Of a DNA stretch of 64,000 nucleotides, positions 54,141 to 63,417 are shown in pieces; the stretch's first letter is position 1, and every line of letters begins with the position of its first letter. The stretch spans positions 1,860,001 to 1,924,000 of the forward strand of contig NZ_JAQNDK010000001.1 of assembly GCF_028368935.1 (NCBI RefSeq), given 5' to 3'. This stretch comes from Sorangium aterium. GTDB lineage: Bacteria > Myxococcota_A > Polyangia > Polyangiales > Polyangiaceae. The translations under genes were made by a program, and so were the position numbers. The notes beneath the pieces are model-generated. The model was not told the origin of the DNA, did no database searches, and worked only from the letters and a program-made list of their open reading frames with translations.

Positions 54141-54406
54141 AGGCTTCGATCCCCGGCGCGGGAGCCGCTCGCGGCGCTGCGCTGGGCGGCGCTGGCGCCG
54201 GCGCTCCTGCTGCTCGCGGCGGGGGTGGGGGCAGTGACGAGCGAGGAGAAGCCGGGCTGTGAGGGGTGGCGGGCCGCCTCGGCGGGGGACGAAGGTCGTG
54301 GTGGAGCTGCCACGTGGGGATGCTGGACGGGGGTGAGGCACCGGACGGGGCACTTTCGCACCGTGGTAGGCTGCTCTTCGCTACCGAAGGATCCAGAACA
54401 ACGCCG

Positions 54407-55537
54407 ATGCTGCGCAAAAAACAACCCGGGAACAATCATCAGACAAAGAAGAACACGACCCTCAGCGGTGCCACCCAGACCGGTGCCAGCAAGATGAATT
54501 CGGATCGCGGCCGCGCCGCGACCAAGACGAATATCCCCCTCACCAAGCAGGCCCCCGCCGCGACGACCCTGACCGCCGCCCCCACTCCCTCGACCTCCAG
54601 TACCTCCGCGGCGCGACCCCCGCCTCCGCCGATGACACCCGATCAGGCGCAGGTTACGGCCTACAACAGCCGGCGACGGCCGACCCTCGATCATCTGCCC
54701 GCTGACCGCTGGTGGAAGCTCTTCATTGACAGCAAGCATCACGGCGAGGCCCAGAAGACGAAAAAGCCGGAGGCGTTCTACGACAACGACAAGTCGCCCG
54801 GGTACAGCAGCGCCATCATGGACGTGTTCGATAATGTGCTGCTCAGCGACGGGCCTCACTTCAAACGCAGACTGGACGCTGAATATTATCGATTCCTGCA
54901 TGAGAAGGTCACAGCTGGCGTGACCATCAACGAGGGCGGAAAGCAATGGAGTGAGTACGAGGACGGCAGGCAGACCTCGTTCGGGTCATATGACTGGGAC
55001 AGCTGGCCCACGGGGGATACCCGCGCCTATGGCATCAGGGAAGCGGACGTCAAGGCGGCCATCGAGGAGATGAGGCGGGAGGGGCTCATCTACACTCCTG
55101 ACGACGTCAACATACGAAAGCTGAGCCAGGAAGATCAGGACAGGATTGGCGTGCACCTGCTCGACAGCAATGGCACGATGAGCGCCGCTTACCGCCCGGG
55201 CGAGGCCGAGAAGCGCGTGAAGGCCATCCTGGAAAGGTACAACAAGGAGATCAAAGCGGCGAAGACACACGACGCCGCGCTGGCCGCGATCGCCAGGACC
55301 GTCCGGGCCCTCCACGTCGGGCATTTCTTCCGCGATGCCAACGGCAGGCTCAACATCTACGTCGTCCTCAACAAGCTCCTCACCGACGAGGGGTACAGCC
55401 CGGTGATCCTGCCCTATGGCCCGGAGGTCTTCGGCGGAATGAAGACCATCGACGAGCTGGTGAAGGACATCAAGGACGGCATGAATGACTTCTGGGACGA
55501 GGTGGACGACGCTCGCAATCGGGAGCGCGTGCAGTAG
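54407..55537 (+). CDS. Fic-domain protein, candidate effector or toxin
   Basis: A 376-residue protein. The first 85 or so residues are low-complexity (Thr/Ala/Pro/Ser, with RPPPPPMTPDQ). The rest is a helical domain with the Fic core motif HFFRDANGR (306-314; His306, Asp310, Asn312, Gly313, Arg314), preceded by an active-site helix (IARTVRALHVG) and followed by LNIYVVLNKLLTDEGYSPVI. Fic enzymes transfer AMP or other nucleotide parts to proteins. I see no (S/T)xxxE(G/N) inhibitory helix and no antitoxin gene beside it. GC is lower than the neighbours, suggesting horizontal origin. The start is uncertain (ATG 54407 or ATG 54494). The N-terminus is compatible with a secreted effector, but this is inference. 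Confidence 0.8.
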   Translation: MLRKKQPGNNHQTKKNTTLSGATQTGASKMNSDRGRAATKTNIPLTKQAPAATTLTAAPTPSTSSTSAARPPPPPMTPDQAQVTAYNSRRRPTLDHLPADRWWKLFIDSKHHGEAQKTKKPEAFYDNDKSPGYSSAIMDVFDNVLLSDGPHFKRRLDAEYYRFLHEKVTAGVTINEGGKQWSEYEDGRQTSFGSYDWDSWPTGDTRAYGIREADVKAAIEEMRREGLIYTPDDVNIRKLSQEDQDRIGVHLLDSNGTMSAAYRPGEAEKRVKAILERYNKEIKAAKTHDAALAAIARTVRALHVGHFFRDANGRLNIYVVLNKLLTDEGYSPVILPYGPEVFGGMKTIDELVKDIKDGMNDFWDEVDDARNRERVQ

Positions 55538-55765
55538 AGCGGTGACCGTCGAGCCCGACGGGACACGCTTACCTGCTGAAATCGCTCGGTTTTCCGCCTC
55601 AGAAAATGTGTGGGTAAGCCATTGAGACCCGGGACGGGACCACGGCGGGGGCGCAATCGGCAGCGGCGCAGAGCTCGATGGCGGGGCGAAGACGTCGGCG
55701 ACGCGCACGGAGCCACCCACGGCGGCGCTCTCGATGAGCGCGCGGCGCCCCCCGCCCTCTCCCGC

Positions 55766-56842
55766 TCAGCGCGCGCACATCTCCATCAGCATCGTCTCCA
55801 GCACCGCCTGCGCCGGGCGGCGGCTGCTCTTCAGCGCGAGATCCGTCTCCGCGAGCACGCGCATCCAGCCGGCGAGCGCGCCCTTCGGGAGCTGGCGGAC
55901 CGACTGCGCCACGTCGTTCGCCTTGAAGGGGGCCACGCCCGCGCGCTGGGCGGCCTCGGCCTGGCTCGCGCCCCCGGCGAGCGCCGACTCGAACTTCACC
56001 ATCTGCCGCACCGACCACGACACCGCCCCGAGCAGCCGCAGCCCGCCGTCGCGCGGATCGTAGGCGTCGGCGAGCGCCGCGAGCGCGCGGTCGAGGCGCC
56101 GCTTCCCGAGCGCGTCGATCAGCTCCCAGACGGTGCTCTGCCGGACGCGGATGACCACCTGGGCGATCGCGTCCTCGGTGATCGGCTGCTTCGCCCCGAC
56201 GTACAGCGAGAGCCGCTCGAGCGCGTCGACAACGTAGCCGAGCTCGGGCCCGGCGAGCTCGGCGAGCTGATCGGCCACGTCGGGCGCGATCGGGTTGCCC
56301 TTCTCGCGGGCGACGGTCGCGATGAAGCCGGGCAAGGCGCGGCGGTTCAGGGCCTCGCACCCGACAAGGAAATCGCCCTTCTTGGCCGCGGTCACGAGGC
56401 GACGCTGGCCGTGGAGCTTCGTCGCGACGAGCACGAGGACCGCGCTCGGCGACGGCGCCTTGGCGTACTCCGCGAGCGCGTCGAGCGGGCTCAGCTGCTT
56501 CGACACGCCTCGTTTGCCGCTCGCGCCGCTCGCGCCGCGCTCGTCGTCCCCCTCGCCGTCGTCGCCCTCGTCCTTCTTCTCCCAGCGATCGACGCCGCGG
56601 ACGAGCACGAAGCGGCGCGGGCCCATCATCGGGAGCATGCGGGCGGCGCCGAGGATCGACTCGATGGGCGCGTCGCCCGCGGTGAACTTGTCCTCGTTGA
56701 AGCCGGCGATGCCCCCCTTGGCCGCCGCTTCCCGGATCGCGCTCACCACGCGATCGACAAGCCAGCGCTCCTCCCCCAGCACGAGGTAGACGGGGCGGAG
56801 GGCGCCGGTGGCCGCTTCCTTCAAGGCTTGGTCGGGCGTCAC
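55766..56842 (-). CDS. holA: DNA polymerase III subunit delta
   Basis: A 358-residue clamp-loader subunit that opens the sliding clamp during replication. It has the HolA N-terminal region (ALRPVYLVLGEERWLVDRVV), the AAA+ core without a P-loop (ILGAARMLPMMGPRRFVLVR, PSPSAVLVLVATKLHGQRRL) and the C-terminal collar (RQSTVWELIDALGKRRLDRA). A charged insert rich in Asp/Glu/Gly (about 100-120) is extra relative to E. coli. The start is ATG 56842 (MTPDQALKEAATGA). It lies downstream of a small TonB-C-like gene on the same strand (91 bp apart). The length is usual for the family. Confidence 0.93.
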   Translation of the reverse strand: MTPDQALKEAATGALRPVYLVLGEERWLVDRVVSAIREAAAKGGIAGFNEDKFTAGDAPIESILGAARMLPMMGPRRFVLVRGVDRWEKKDEGDDGEGDDERGASGASGKRGVSKQLSPLDALAEYAKAPSPSAVLVLVATKLHGQRRLVTAAKKGDFLVGCEALNRRALPGFIATVAREKGNPIAPDVADQLAELAGPELGYVVDALERLSLYVGAKQPITEDAIAQVVIRVRQSTVWELIDALGKRRLDRALAALADAYDPRDGGLRLLGAVSWSVRQMVKFESALAGGASQAEAAQRAGVAPFKANDVAQSVRQLPKGALAGWMRVLAETDLALKSSRRPAQAVLETMLMEMCAR

Positions 56843-56933
56843 CGCTCCGGCATCGGGCGTTCAGGCGGGTGCGTCAAGGGCGCCGCGCTCGCCCCCGGCG
56901 CCGGCGAGCCCGCGAGCCCGGCCCTCCCCTCGA

Positions 56934-57455
56934 TCACGGCAGCGAGAACGGGACATCGACGCGCACGTTCGCCCCTGGCGGCGGGACGGCGACCGCCGGG
57001 AGCGCGTCGACCACGCAGGCCGTGACCTCGGGGCTCGACGCCTCGCGGTCCTCGATGATGCCGCGCGCGAGCTGCCGGCCCCGCGCGTCGAACGTGAGGT
57101 TGAAGATGTACTTCACCCCGCGCGGCGCCGGCCGCGCCGCGGCCGCCGGCTTGTAGCAGCGCTCGATCAGGGCCGGCCTGTGCGCCTCGAGCGCCCGCGC
57201 GGCCTGCATCGCGACCTGCTCGCGCGGCACGCTCGGCGCTGGCGCCTGGAGCGGGCGCGCCGACGCGCCTGCTCCAGGCGCCAGCGCCGCCCCGGCGGAG
57301 GACACCGCATCGGCAGGCTGCCAGGGCGCTCCCCCGACCGGGCGCGGTTCCGTGGGGACGCCGGCTGGGCCGTGGCGAAGGCCGAGATAGACCGCGGCGG
57401 AGATCATGGCGCTGCCGAGGAGGATCGCGGTGGGGGTCGAGAGCTGCCTGCCCAT
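56934..57455 (-). CDS. membrane-anchored TonB-C/AgmX-like small protein
   Basis: A 173-residue protein with an N-terminal membrane anchor (about 8-25, TAILLGSAMISAAVYLGL), a Pro/Ala-rich spacer (about 27-80) and a compact C-terminal domain. The last part, LIERCYKPAA, GVKYIFNLTFDARGRQLARG, VTACVVDALPAVAVPPPGAN and VRVDVPFSLP, follows the pattern of TonB-C-like domains widespread in myxobacteria (for example the AgmX/GltJ C-terminus). Two cysteines (ERCY and TACV) match the positions usual there. The start is ATG 57455 (MGRQLSTPTA). A motility or transport link is family-level inference. It precedes holA on the same strand. Confidence 0.65.
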   Translation of the reverse strand: MGRQLSTPTAILLGSAMISAAVYLGLRHGPAGVPTEPRPVGGAPWQPADAVSSAGAALAPGAGASARPLQAPAPSVPREQVAMQAARALEAHRPALIERCYKPAAAARPAPRGVKYIFNLTFDARGRQLARGIIEDREASSPEVTACVVDALPAVAVPPPGANVRVDVPFSLP

Positions 57456-57509
57456 GCCTTGGCATTCCCAGTTTGACAGGATCCCCCCCGACGACTCTAG
57501 ATCCGCGCC

Positions 57510-58760
57510 GTGTGGTCCGTCCTGCTCGTATTCGCCGCCACGTACGTGCTCATCGCGGCGCGGCGCCTGTCGATCCTTCCCATCGGACGCCCGGCCGGCG
57601 CGCTCGCGGGCGCGTGCGCCATGGTCCTCCTGAGCGCGATCGAGCCGGGCGCCGGCCTGGACCCGCAGGAAGCGTTCGCCGCGATCGAGCCGAACACCAT
57701 CGGCCTGCTGCTCGGCATGATGCTGCTCTCGGCGTCGCTCGACGCCGCGGGGGTGTTCGAGCGCGCCGCCGCGTGGGTCGCCCGGCGGGACCTGTCGCCG
57801 GTCCGCCTGCTCTACCTCGTCACGGTGACCTCCGGGCTCGCCTCCGCGGTGCTGCTGAACGACTCGGTCTGCGTGATGCTGGCGCCGCTCGTCGACCGGA
57901 CCGCCCGGCGCGCGGGGCTCGAGCGGGCGCCGTACCTCCTCGCGCTCGCGATGGGCGCCAACGCCGGCAGCGCGCTCACGCTCGCCGGCAACCCCCAGAA
58001 CATGCTCGTGGGCCACCTCTCCGGCATCTCGTACCGCACGTACCTGCTGGAGGCGGGCCCCGCCGCGCTGATCGGGCTCGCCGTCACGGCCGTGACGCTG
58101 CACCTGCTGCTCCGGCGCCGCATCGCGGTGCGGACGCCCGCGCCCGAGCCCGCGCCCGAGCCCGCGTCGACGCGAGGCGACCGGCCGAGCGCCCTGGCGC
58201 CGCTCGCCTGCATCGTGGTCGTGTCGGCGCTGTTCATGCTCGGCGCGAACCTGGCGTGGACGGCGATCGGCGGCGCGACCGCGGTCATCCTGCTCCACCG
58301 GCGCGACGCGAACGGCCTGTTCGAGCGGGTGTCGTGGACCGTGCTCGTCTTCTTCGGGGCGCTCTTCATCGTCGTGGCGGGCCTCCAGAAGACCGGAATG
58401 CCCGAGCAGGCGCTGCGCGCGGCCAGCCCATTCTTCCCCTCCGGGCCGACGCTGGGCCTGCTCGGGCTGAGCATCGCGATGCTCGCCGGGTGCCAGATCG
58501 TCTCGAACGTGCCCTTCATCCTTCTCGCGGACTCGTACATCCGCAGCCAGCCCGATCCGCACCTCGCCTGGATCACGACGGCGCTGGTCTCCACCCTCGC
58601 GGGCAACCTCACGCTGCTGGGCTCGGTGGCCAACATCATCGTCGTGGAGACGGTGGGCGCCGAGCGCGAGATCGGCTTCCGCGCTTACGCCAGGGTGGGT
58701 GTCCCGGTGACGCTCGCCTCGACCGCCGCGGCGCTCGCCTGGCTCCTCGTCGTACGCTGA
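57510..58760 (+). CDS. ArsB/NhaD-type ion transporter
   Basis: A 416-residue polytopic membrane protein with about 10-12 transmembrane helices. It has the ion-transporter superfamily strings LLNDSVCVMLAPLV and NAGSALTLAGNPQNMLVGHL (NPQN re-entrant loop). A second half-repeat contains GCQIVSNVPFILLADSYI and AGNLTLLGSVANIIVVETVG. The inverted repeat of two NxP loops is the hallmark of ArsB, NhaD and SLC13-like carriers. The substrate could be arsenite, Na+/H+ or a dicarboxylate. No ars genes are nearby, so arsenite is not favoured. The start is GTG 57510. It is divergent from the TonB-C-like gene, 54 bp away. Confidence 0.88.
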   Translation: MWSVLLVFAATYVLIAARRLSILPIGRPAGALAGACAMVLLSAIEPGAGLDPQEAFAAIEPNTIGLLLGMMLLSASLDAAGVFERAAAWVARRDLSPVRLLYLVTVTSGLASAVLLNDSVCVMLAPLVDRTARRAGLERAPYLLALAMGANAGSALTLAGNPQNMLVGHLSGISYRTYLLEAGPAALIGLAVTAVTLHLLLRRRIAVRTPAPEPAPEPASTRGDRPSALAPLACIVVVSALFMLGANLAWTAIGGATAVILLHRRDANGLFERVSWTVLVFFGALFIVVAGLQKTGMPEQALRAASPFFPSGPTLGLLGLSIAMLAGCQIVSNVPFILLADSYIRSQPDPHLAWITTALVSTLAGNLTLLGSVANIIVVETVGAEREIGFRAYARVGVPVTLASTAAALAWLLVVR

Positions 58761-58812
58761 GCGGCGCCGCCACCCCGCCGCGCCATCCCCCGCAGCGCAA
58801 GCGCCGCGGCGA

Positions 58813-59010
58813 TCACAGCGGCGCCTGCTCGCGCAGGCGCAGCCGGCGATACCGCACCCCAGCGCGCGCGAAAGGGCGCCGCGCCGGCGACCTGCGCCGA
58901 ACGTCGAGCCACGCGTGGATCACCGTGATCCCCACGGCAGCACAGAACACGGGCCCCATCGCAAGCATCACCAGGAGCCGCAAAGTTTGCCGGATCGTGC
59001 GCTTGTTCAT
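58813..59010 (-). CDS. small predicted membrane protein
   Basis: A possible 65-residue protein, MNKRTIRQTLRLLVMLAMGP followed by VFCAAVGITVIHAWLDVRRR. One hydrophobic helix (about 10-32) is flanked by basic residues, and the C-terminus is Arg-rich. The start could also be ATG 59070, which adds 20 residues. No ribosome site or homology supports it. It converges on the transporter gene. I list it as a hypothetical membrane peptide with low confidence; it may not be real. Confidence 0.35.
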   Translation of the reverse strand: MNKRTIRQTLRLLVMLAMGPVFCAAVGITVIHAWLDVRRRSPARRPFARAGVRYRRLRLREQAPL

Positions 59011-59304
59011 GTGGCCCAGCGTACACCACCCCCGCCAGGCCCCACAGCGGATTGAATTGAAAAACTTCAACTCTGCTGCTGGAAAGACCCATGCTCAAGT
59101 TTATACGCGGAAAAATCTTGTATTGCTGGATCCTGCTCGTTTACAGCTGGGGGTGACCGACCTCGACCATCTGTCGACCCTTCTGCCGCGCGGCCAGCGG
59201 TCCGCGCCCGCGCGGCAGGGAGGCTCCCGGAGGCGCGCCAGAGCGGCCGACCTCCTTCGCAGCGGCGAGCGAACCGCGGTCACCCATCCCCTGGAGAAGC
59301 CTGA

Positions 59305-60066
59305 ATGGCGCACGAACTATCCAAACGAGTCGCCCTTGTCACCGGCGCTTCCCGCGGCCTCGGGGCGGCCATCGCCCGCAAGCTCGCGGCCTCGGGCGCG
59401 CGGGTCGCGGTCAACTACTTCGGCAGCCGCGAGGAGGCGACCCGCGTGGTCGAGGGCATCCGCCTGGGCGGCGGCGAGGCCGAGGCGTTCCAGGCCGACG
59501 TGCGCGACGAGCAGGAGGTCGCCCGGCTCGTGGGCGAGGTGCAGGCCCGCCTCGGCCCCATCGAGGTGCTGGTGATCAACGCGACGGGCCCGCAGCCGTT
59601 CGTCAAGCTGGAGGACCTGACCTGGAAGCACTGCCTCGACCAGCTCGAGTTCTTCGTGAAGAGCCCGCTCCTCCTCGCGAAGGCGGTCGTCCCGGGGATG
59701 AAGGAGCGCCGGTCGGGGCGGATCATCAACATCGGGTCCGAGGTCTTCGAGCAGGGCGTCCCCGAGTTCTCGAGCTACGTCTCGGCGAAGGGCGCGCAGC
59801 TCGGCCTCACGCGCTCCTGGGCGATGGAGCTCGGCCCGCACGGGATCACCGTCAACCAGGTGTCCCCCGGCTGGGTCGTCGTCGAGCGCCACATCCAGGA
59901 GGGCGCGAGCGCCGAGGCCATCGAGTCCTACCGGGCGAGCAACCCGCTCCGGCGCATGGGCACGCCGGACGACATCGCCGAGGCCGTCACCTTCCTCGCG
60001 TCCGACGCCGCCGAGTTCATCACGGGCCAGAAGCTGTCCGTGAACGGCGGCAGGACCCTGGCCTGA
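59305..60066 (+). CDS. SDR-family oxidoreductase (FabG-like)
   Basis: A 253-residue short-chain dehydrogenase/reductase. The cofactor motif is TGASRGLG (13-20), with a possible NADP preference from Arg17. The catalytic residues are Ser145 (NIGSEVFEQG), Tyr158 and Lys162 (SSYVSAKGA). The C-terminus FITGQKLSVNGGRTLA is typical of FabG-like enzymes. INATG replaces the usual NNAG motif, a common variation. Substrate unknown; it is near 3-oxoacyl-ACP reductases but no other fatty-acid genes are adjacent. The start is ATG 59305 shortly after CTGGAGAAGC. The upstream 294 bp (59011-59304) hold no gene I can support. Confidence 0.92.
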   Translation: MAHELSKRVALVTGASRGLGAAIARKLAASGARVAVNYFGSREEATRVVEGIRLGGGEAEAFQADVRDEQEVARLVGEVQARLGPIEVLVINATGPQPFVKLEDLTWKHCLDQLEFFVKSPLLLAKAVVPGMKERRSGRIINIGSEVFEQGVPEFSSYVSAKGAQLGLTRSWAMELGPHGITVNQVSPGWVVVERHIQEGASAEAIESYRASNPLRRMGTPDDIAEAVTFLASDAAEFITGQKLSVNGGRTLA

Positions 60067-60206
60067 GCGCCTCGAGGCGAGCCCGCACGACACGCACGCT
60101 CCGGCGCGGCGGCTCATGCCGGCGCCGAGTTCACCGGCGCTGTCCGTCGACGCGGCACACCGCTGCGAATTTGACACTTCCCGGGCGGGGGCGCTGAAAT
60201 CGCGGC

Positions 60207-62360
60207 ATGCCCGGCACACTGCAAGAGCTCCTCGAGGTGTGTCCGCCCGAGGTCTTCTCGCTCATCGTGAGCTACCTCGACGTGACCAGCCTGAGCAGCC
60301 TGCAGCGCGCCCTCCCGCGCCTGAGGAGCCCACGCCAGGCCTACCAGGAGGACGCGGAGCGGATCTACAGGGCCGCCTTGCAGGACTTCGCGGTGTTGAT
60401 GGGCAGGGCGCCGCGGGTCGTCTCGGGATCGCTCGGAGCCCCCCCGAGCCCTCGGTTCGAGTTCGATCGGCTGCGCCTGTTGCACCAGGTCGTCCAGCTG
60501 ACCCTCGCCGGCGTGAACCACGCGATCGGCGAGGAGGCCGAGCTCAACGTGATCACCGGAGAGGACCTGCTCTACACCGTCGGCCGCCTGTCGATGATGA
60601 TCAACGAGCAGGACTTCCTCGCCAACGACACGCGCGCGATCCCCCTCAACTGGGTGCCTCCGAATTTTCTCAAGGAGCGCACGCACCTCAGCTCGGCGAA
60701 CATCGAGCATATCTCCCGGGGGCTCACGGCGACCGCCGAGGGGCAGCGGCGCCAGACGGCGCCATTCCGCAGCTACGTCTCCGACGCCAAGTTCCGAGTC
60801 TACCAGATCGTGCGCAGGTCGCTCCTGAAGAACCTGGGAGGGACCTTGCCGATCGCGTGGACCCCAGCGGATATGCTGGTGCTCGACCTCGTCCTCCGGA
60901 TGACCCGTCTCATGGGGGCCAGAGACGCCACCCAGACGATCTTGAGTCTCGCCTCGGCGAACAAGCGCTTCCTCGTCCTCGTCTCGCTCATGCCGCCGGA
61001 CACGCTGCTCGAGGACGCCCCCCGCCGGGATGCCGTCGTCAAGAGCTTCACCACCCTCGCGAAGGTCCTCGCCCGCAGGAAGAACCTGCTCGAGAACACG
61101 TGGGGCAGGAATTACAGCCTCGATGACCTGGCGAAGGCCAAGCGCAACGCGCTCATCACGAACGTGCAGCAGATGGAGAAGGCGTTCGGCAAGACGCTCG
61201 ACGGCATCGATCTCATGAAGGCGATGCAGAAGCCGGAGTTCCGCAACATGGCCCTCCCGTGGGGCAACGGCCGTCACGTCGGGATGGCGTACGCGGGCTC
61301 GGTGCGCCTCATCTTCTCGCAGGCGCTCTCGATCATGCACCGCATCGGCGACGACTCGAGCGCCGCGCTCGACCTGAGCTACGAGCGCATCGTCGACTAC
61401 CTCGACCTCCTCCCCCCCGCGAGCGTGATCGAGGAGCTGTCGCGTGCGCTCCGCATCCCGGGCCAGGCGAGGAACCCGTTCTTCGGCGAGCTGGCGATCC
61501 TGCTCGTGGGCATCGAGGGGAGCCAGAACAACATGACCGTCCTGCAGGCCCCCATGTGCCTGGACCTCGTCGCCAACCGCCACCTCACCTGGGCCCAGGT
61601 GCTCTTCCAGCGCCAGGACATCCCCTTCTTCGTCATGGGCGCCGACAAGCCCGAGAAGGGCCTCCGGCCGATGGTGCGCCACAGCCAGATGCTGAGCAAC
61701 GGCACCCTCTCGAGCGCGGAACAAAACGAAGCGACGTACCCCAAGTTCCAGAGGTTCTTCCAGCGCGAGCTCGACCTCAACCTGCTCTTCTTCAAGGTCT
61801 TCTTCCCGCGGATCGCCGTCCACGAAGAGATGGACCAGCTCATCCTCTCGGCCCTCTGCACCGCGCGCTACCTCTGCAGTAAGTTCAACGTGAGCGGGCG
61901 AGCCCAGCAGATGATCTTTCACAACCTCGCGCGCGTCCTCACCCAGATGGCCGGCCGCGGCTCCAAGGGCGACGGCAAGTCCACGGGCGAGAGCAGCTCG
62001 AAGAAGAAGCTCGACCAGCGCGGGGAGGAGTTCCGCCCGAGCCCCTCCGGCCAGGTGTACCCCGTCCACCTCGGCTTGGCGGACATGGCAAATCAGACCG
62101 TCAGCGCCGAGACCATGGCACAGTGGTATTCCGAGATCTCGACGGCGCAGCCCAGCCGCGCGCTGCTCGAGCGGCTGGACCGCGTGATTACCCACCTCGA
62201 CTGGCAGGTCGCCGAGCAGGAGCCCGATCCGTACGAGCGCGCCGAGTTCGGGAGTCGCGTCCGTGAATATGCGGGGCGCTCGCGGGTGGCCTTCCACACC
62301 TGGCAGATGTTCAAGAAGTTCTGCGAGCTCCGCGACGCCCTCTCCCGGCGGGTGTCCTGA
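60207..62360 (+). CDS. 717-residue orphan with F-box-like N-terminus
   Basis: A soluble, largely helical protein of 717 residues, of no family I recognise as a whole. The first about 40 residues (LLEVCPPEVFSLIVSYLDVT, then SLSSLQRALPRLRSP) fit the F-box pattern LPxExxxxIxxYLdxxdLxxLxxvxxxxr. F-box motifs recruit substrates to ubiquitin ligases in eukaryotes and are rare in bacteria. The remainder has long helices, a Ser/Lys-rich linker (about 590-610) and a C-terminal domain (WYSEISTAQPSRALLERLDR). The start is ATG 60207, after a CGGGGGCGC region. There is no signal peptide. It stands alone downstream of the SDR gene. A eukaryote-like role is speculation. Confidence 0.7.
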   Translation: MPGTLQELLEVCPPEVFSLIVSYLDVTSLSSLQRALPRLRSPRQAYQEDAERIYRAALQDFAVLMGRAPRVVSGSLGAPPSPRFEFDRLRLLHQVVQLTLAGVNHAIGEEAELNVITGEDLLYTVGRLSMMINEQDFLANDTRAIPLNWVPPNFLKERTHLSSANIEHISRGLTATAEGQRRQTAPFRSYVSDAKFRVYQIVRRSLLKNLGGTLPIAWTPADMLVLDLVLRMTRLMGARDATQTILSLASANKRFLVLVSLMPPDTLLEDAPRRDAVVKSFTTLAKVLARRKNLLENTWGRNYSLDDLAKAKRNALITNVQQMEKAFGKTLDGIDLMKAMQKPEFRNMALPWGNGRHVGMAYAGSVRLIFSQALSIMHRIGDDSSAALDLSYERIVDYLDLLPPASVIEELSRALRIPGQARNPFFGELAILLVGIEGSQNNMTVLQAPMCLDLVANRHLTWAQVLFQRQDIPFFVMGADKPEKGLRPMVRHSQMLSNGTLSSAEQNEATYPKFQRFFQRELDLNLLFFKVFFPRIAVHEEMDQLILSALCTARYLCSKFNVSGRAQQMIFHNLARVLTQMAGRGSKGDGKSTGESSSKKKLDQRGEEFRPSPSGQVYPVHLGLADMANQTVSAETMAQWYSEISTAQPSRALLERLDRVITHLDWQVAEQEPDPYERAEFGSRVREYAGRSRVAFHTWQMFKKFCELRDALSRRVS

Positions 62361-62520
62361 CGGCTCGCCCCGCGACAGTGCAACGCGCACGCGACAGCGG
62401 GTGTGACGAGCCCGCGAGGGGCGAGGCATCCAGGCGTGCTCCTCGAGCCCGTCCGAGGAGGGCGCGCGCGATGCAGCGCCGAAGTTCGGCCATCCGCGGC
62501 CGGGCTTCGGGCGGGAAGCG

Positions 62521-63363
62521 CTAGAGAAGCCCGCGATGGGCCAGGGAGAGGAGGTCCATCGACGTCGCGACGACGATGTGGATGGCGCAGCCGCCCCAGA
62601 TGGAGTCGCTCTTCAGGCTCACCGTGCCGAGGATGAACCCGGCGAGCACCGAGCCGAGCGCCTCGGGCAGCGGCTTGCCGAAATGGATCATCGCGTAAGG
62701 CACCATCATGGCGAAGATCGAGGAGTAGCCGAGCGCGCGGCGGATCCCGTGCAGGAAGAAGCCGCGGTAGAAGAACTCGAGCGCCACGAACTGGGCCGCA
62801 TAGAGCGCCTCCCACGCCCAGAGCCAGGGCCACAGGCCCTCGCCCGGCGCGAGCTTGTAATAGGGATACTTCGCCTGGAAGGCCGGCGAGAGCGACGCGG
62901 CGAAGAGGAACGGGGCCATGACGGCGAAGAGGACGCCGTAGACGGGCAGGTGCCGCGCCGTCCCGCGGACGCGCAGGCCGAAGCTCCGGATCGGTGCCCG
63001 CAGCACGAGCTTCGCGACGACGAGGGTCGGTATCAGGTAACCGACGAGGCGGCCGAGCGCCCAGACGATCCGCTGGTGAAAGCGGCGATCCGGCGACGTG
63101 TTCAGCGCGTCGTGGAGCCTCGCCGCGGCGCCGTCGAGGCCCAGGGCGCGCAGGCCGTCGACCATCCAGCGCGTGTCGTTCTCGTTGCCAGCGAACCGGA
63201 CGAAGAGGAGCGCCCCGATCACGGTGAGGAACACGCACACCATCCGGCGGGTGACCTCGCCCGCGGGCGTGGTGGCCCGGTGGTGCGCCGCCTCGGCGTC
63301 GAGCCGGTCGCGCAGGTCGATGACGTACTCCTGCCAGATCCGGCGGAAAAAGCGTCCGATCAC
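62521..63363 (-). CDS. CPBP-family intramembrane protease
   Basis: A 280-residue membrane protein with about eight hydrophobic segments in the second half. It has the CPBP (Abi/Rce1-like) signature ALEFFYRGFFLHGIRRALG, with Glu196 and Arg200. A second motif holds His227 (YAMIHFGKPLPEAL), and a third holds His262 (GCAIHIVVA). The usual paired Glu is present once here (L-E rather than E-E), a variant seen in related members. It may process membrane proteins or prenylated peptides; the substrate is unknown. The start is ATG 63363 (MIGRFFRRIWQEY). It is upstream of the gap that follows the F-box-like gene and convergent with it. Confidence 0.9.
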   Translation of the reverse strand: MIGRFFRRIWQEYVIDLRDRLDAEAAHHRATTPAGEVTRRMVCVFLTVIGALLFVRFAGNENDTRWMVDGLRALGLDGAAARLHDALNTSPDRRFHQRIVWALGRLVGYLIPTLVVAKLVLRAPIRSFGLRVRGTARHLPVYGVLFAVMAPFLFAASLSPAFQAKYPYYKLAPGEGLWPWLWAWEALYAAQFVALEFFYRGFFLHGIRRALGYSSIFAMMVPYAMIHFGKPLPEALGSVLAGFILGTVSLKSDSIWGGCAIHIVVATSMDLLSLAHRGLL

Positions 63364-63417
63364 GCGCCGTGCTTAACACCGCCGGCGCCCCCCGCACAAC
63401 CGCGGGGGCAGGCGCCG

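Noticed and set aside
54137-54262. Small gene overlapping the stop of the mutS partner (GTG at 54137)
   Set aside because: The product would be 41 residues of Gly/Ala low complexity with no ribosome site or homology.
57510-58760. Arsenite exporter ArsB
   Set aside because: The fold fits the ArsB/NhaD superfamily, but there is no ars operon or arsenite-specific evidence.
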